DNA from: Streptomyces sp. NBC_00525
Lineage (GTDB): Bacteria > Actinomycetota > Actinomycetes > Streptomycetales > Streptomycetaceae
Assembly: GCF_036346595.1 (NCBI RefSeq)
Contig: NZ_CP107834.1
Span: 5,456,001 to 5,520,000, forward strand
Direction: 5' to 3'
Length of the DNA: 64,000 bases
Below are positions 63,001-64,000 of the stretch, one piece after another. The first letter of the stretch is position 1. The number at the start of each line of letters is the position of its first letter. The notes beneath the pieces were generated by a model that saw nothing but the letters and a program-made list of their open reading frames with translations, did no database searches and was not told where the DNA came from. The translations under genes and the position numbers were made by a program.

Positions 63001-64000
63001 TGCCCGCCCTGCCCCTCACCGGCAACGGCAAGGCCGACCGCGCGGCACTGCCCGACCCGGCCCCCGAGGCATATGTGCGGCACACCTACGAACCCCCCGC
63101 AGGGCCCGTCGAGACCGCCCTCGCCGAGGCATGGGCGGAACTCCTCGGACAGGAACGCGTCGGCCGGGGCGACAACTTCTTCGATCTCGGCGGCCACTCA
63201 CTGCTGGCCGTCACCCTGGTTCACCGGCTCCGCGCCCGCGGCCTCGCACTCACCCTGACCGCGGTCCTCGGTGAACCGTCGCTGCGCGACCTCGCCGCCA
63301 CGGTCACCGACCTCCCGTCCGCGACCGCCGCCGCACCGGGCCCCGACCCTGCGGAACTCGCCGCGGTGGCCGACCTGGTCACCGGGGGAGCAGACAACAT
63401 CCATGACCTCTACCCGCTCACCCCGCTCCAGGAAGGCATCCTCTTCCATCATCTGCTCGCCGCCGAGGAGGAGGCGGAGGACCCGTACCTGACGACCCTG
63501 GTCTTCCGGCTCGCCTCCCGCGCCCGGGCCGACGCGACTGTGGCCGCCCTCCAACAGGTGATCGACCGCCACGAGATCCTGCGCACCGGCGTCGTCTGGG
63601 AGAACCTTCCGGGCCCCCGCCAAGTGGTGTGGCGTCGAGCCGCCCTGCCCGTGACCGAGACGACCGCCGACCGGATCTCCGACGCGCGCCGGATCGACGT
63701 ACGCCGAGCCCCGTTGCTCCGGGCGGACCTGGCCCCTGCGGCCGACGAGGGCGAGGCATGGCTGCTCGCCCTGCATCTGCACCATCTCGTCGGAGACCAC
63801 GCCACGTTGGAGACCGTCTTCGCCGAGACCCAGGTCCTGCTGCGCGGCGACGGCCCGGACCTGCCCGAACCCCGTCCGTTCCGCACCTTCGTCGACCGCG
63901 TCACGGCCACTGCGGCCCCGGCCGCCGCCGAGGAGTTCTTCACCGCGCTGCTCGGCGACGTGGAGGAACCCACCGCTCCCTACGGCGTGCTGGCCGGGGA
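57081..64000 (+). CDS. NRPS, 5' part: TubC-like docking-Cdual-A-PCP-C-A-PCP-Cdual (truncated)
   Basis: GTG start inside the previous stop (GTGA). The frame stays open to the right edge, about 2306 codons. Residues 1-60 ([20 protein letters not shown]...) resemble a TubC N-terminal docking domain. The first C domain starts [19 protein letters not shown] and has a variant HHLIADH catalytic motif. A1 has TSGSTGRPKGV and pocket D-S-A-L-V-A-E-V-W-K; PCP GGHSLT is near 1043. The second C is canonical (HHIVSDG near 1211). A2 has TSGSTGEPKLV and pocket D-A-A-V-V-G-E-V-W-K; PCP GGHSLL is near 2037. A third C of the dual-like group (LYPLTPLQEGILFHHLL, HHLVGDH) is cut by the window end. Both A codes share the E-V-W ending and I cannot assign them. 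It continues the peptide of the preceding protein by docking plus co-translation. Confidence 0.9.
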   Translation, partial: MNHDDLLTALGARGVQLRREGDALKVRGPALAPEEIEALRRHKPALLARLAEECGEDSGTTWWTPPRRITPKMLPLVTLDQRDVDAVVATVEGGADNVQDIYPLAPLQEGVLFHHLLSSDADPYLMTLAFSFDSRARLDAFLAALRKVVDRHDILRTAVVWEGPPEPVQVVWRHAALPVTEADVTGADDRSARLRAMTDARGLRLDLTRPPLAGVVIAPDAPGTEGWLAVLLWHHLIADHVTLEVVLQEVGAHLEGPEPDLPEPVPFREFVARVRAEAGERDHERFFTGMLGDVTEPTAPYGASLATGDGTDVTEARRRVDERVAARLRERAGHLGVSTAALCHLAWAHVLARLTGRDDVVFGTVLAGRLGGGDGSDRAVGPFINTLPVRVDTGAPPGAVHDTLTALLAHEHASAALAQRCAAVPAPAPLFTTLLNYRHSLPAQGPQWHGIELLDGEERTNYPLTLSVDDLGTGLGLTVQAAAPLDPERVCAYVHTALSAVAEGTPGPVDVLPPQEHEALIHTYNRTAAPLPDLLVHEQIAEHARRTPDAVAVVHAETTLTYAELDAHANRLAQRLRALGVRPDDRVGVRLPRGTGLAVALLGILKAGGGYLPLDLSYPAARLAHMIEDAAPVVVVDEELLDATARTGPAPAPGRDGLAPHHLAYVIYTSGSTGRPKGVEVEHAQLLHSTHARALAYPRARRFLLLSSLSFDSSVAGVFGTLARGGTLVIASEPRDPRATAREITRHRVDTLLCVPSLYSALLDELTGPGAPGDCPLTTAVLAGEVCPPELVTDSAARLPGTTLVNEYGPTEACVWATAHTCRPDEEGPVPIGTPVANARVYVLDGRDRPVPDGVTGELVIGGAGVARGYLGMPTQTAERFGPDPFLPGGRVYRTGDLARRRPDGTLEFLGRRDQQVKLRGHRIEPAETEAILAPHVTACAVAVRDGVLVGYVVGGPPVARLRELAAEQLPAPLVPTAWVALDALPLTPNGKLDRAALPRPHHDDLMSGAHAPQGEAETVVAAIWADLLGVEGVGRHADFFELGGHSLTAVRVTSRVRAALGADTSVTALFDAPVLADYVHALTAPTSRPAPPPLTPAPRDQTPVPSSGQRRLWLLSQVDGADRAHRVRTALRLRGTLDEPALRRALDTIVARHDVLRTVFTEGGTPHPIPARFAWTDDLEAPFDLARGPLLRGHLTRTRPDEWELRLAAHHIVSDGWSAGLLIRELGALYRAFTAGEPDPLPALPVQYADYAAWQQSLDLDEQAAYWQHTLDGAPHLTELPTDRPRPARQDFAGEFADCTLDAELTRKLTDFSRRHGCTLFVTLLAAWGATLTRLSGESEIVIGTPTAGRGRPETDSLIGFFVNMLPLRLDTTGDPTVTDWIDRVRQQVTRAQANQDLPFERIVELLDPARSPAHTPLFQTAFTWQADRPATLDLPGITVEPLDTGPHRSATYDLTLALGQADGRIHGGIEYATALFDRDTVDRYLGHWRTLLSALADDDRSPLSRLPMLTPPERDRLIQNSAGPRHDHEPACLHELFDAQARRTPQAAALVHGTHRLTYGELDAYADRIAGRLRSLGVGPDDRVGIRTDPGAGLVAAVLGVLKAGGAYLPLDPHAPADRLHALTEAARPVTVLDTDTLDALAGPGTPEAVREHSGVRPDHLAYVMPTSGSTGEPKLVMVEHRAIVASTRARAAVHGPAGRCVLAVPLGFDAAAAALFGTLTTGGTLIVADRDLAELPALLSEQRVETLVCATSALLTVLPVLDAPALRRVVVGGDPCPPGLADDLARRHPDAVLVNEYGPTEATVWVTHHRCHRGEAAVPVGQPVENMRVYVLDTHDEPVPPGVTGEVCIAGTQLARGYLDRPDLTAERFVTDPFTGDRMYRTGDLGRRRGDGDLELLGRADDQIKIRGIRIEPGEIETRLREHPRCDRAVVLARAGTLVAYHTGPATPDELRAHLARTLPDYLLPGAYVALPALPLTGNGKADRAALPDPAPEAYVRHTYEPPAGPVETALAEAWAELLGQERVGRGDNFFDLGGHSLLAVTLVHRLRARGLALTLTAVLGEPSLRDLAATVTDLPSATAAAPGPDPAELAAVADLVTGGADNIHDLYPLTPLQEGILFHHLLAAEEEAEDPYLTTLVFRLASRARADATVAALQQVIDRHEILRTGVVWENLPGPRQVVWRRAALPVTETTADRISDARRIDVRRAPLLRADLAPAADEGEAWLLALHLHHLVGDHATLETVFAETQVLLRGDGPDLPEPRPFRTFVDRVTATAAPAAAEEFFTALLGDVEEPTAPYGVLAG

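Noticed and set aside
59339..63274. 1311-codon open frame on the + strand within the last NRPS
   Set aside because: Arg/Pro-rich out-of-frame translation; the frame from 57081 carries all NRPS motifs without interruption.

Overview
The window is high-GC actinomycete DNA, most likely Streptomyces or a close relative. The evidence is strong C/G bias at third codon positions, GTG starts, 4-base GTGA overlaps between genes, and a murA-type gene next to an aconitase gene. That last pair corresponds to the SCO5998/SCO5999 (sacA) neighbourhood known from S. coelicolor. Two secondary-metabolite assembly lines lie on either side of a short block of housekeeping-type genes.

Region 1 (1-34186, all + strand) is the right-hand part of a hybrid NRPS-PKS cluster. 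A truncated NRPS (A domain interrupted by a luciferase-like monooxygenase, then PCP) feeds a KS-AT-KR(inactive, split by a methyltransferase)-ACP-C-TauD protein. Next come an NRPS (histidine-less C-like domain-A(Asp)-PCP-C-A(Gly, with monooxygenase insert)-PCP-E), an NRPS C-A(Ala)-PCP, and a terminal bimodular PKS, KS-AT-KR-ACP-KS-AT-KR-ACP-TE. By colinearity the chain is: ...-Gly(oxidised)-C2(methyl)-beta-hydroxyAsp-Gly(oxidised, epimerised)-Ala-two reduced C2 units, released by the thioesterase. A 113-residue orphan protein, a flavin-dependent halogenase-like enzyme and a tandem GNAT protein follow. The terminal PKS carries a 1.6 kb internal duplication with codon use unlike the rest of the cluster.

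Region 2 (34200-41930) starts with a perfect 22-bp hairpin between convergent genes. It holds an archaeal-type valyl-tRNA synthetase (-), possibly a self-resistance copy; an XRE-type DNA-binding domain fused to a MurA-like enolpyruvyl transferase (-); and aconitase (+). The divergent murA/acnA promoter region has two copies of the same palindrome, ATCTC-N6-GAGAT, and an iron-box-like sequence. A U-tract terminator follows acnA.

Region 3 (42100-64000, + strand) begins a second, purely NRPS cluster: an MFS exporter, a four-module NRPS of 4518 residues, and the first 6.9 kb of a further NRPS that starts with a TubC-like docking domain and runs off the window. Its first A domain is interrupted by a methyltransferase between motifs A6 and A7. 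Three of its C domains belong to the dual epimerisation/condensation-like group. Specificity codes were read by hand against the GrsA pocket positions: Ser and Asn modules are fairly clear and the others are not assigned.
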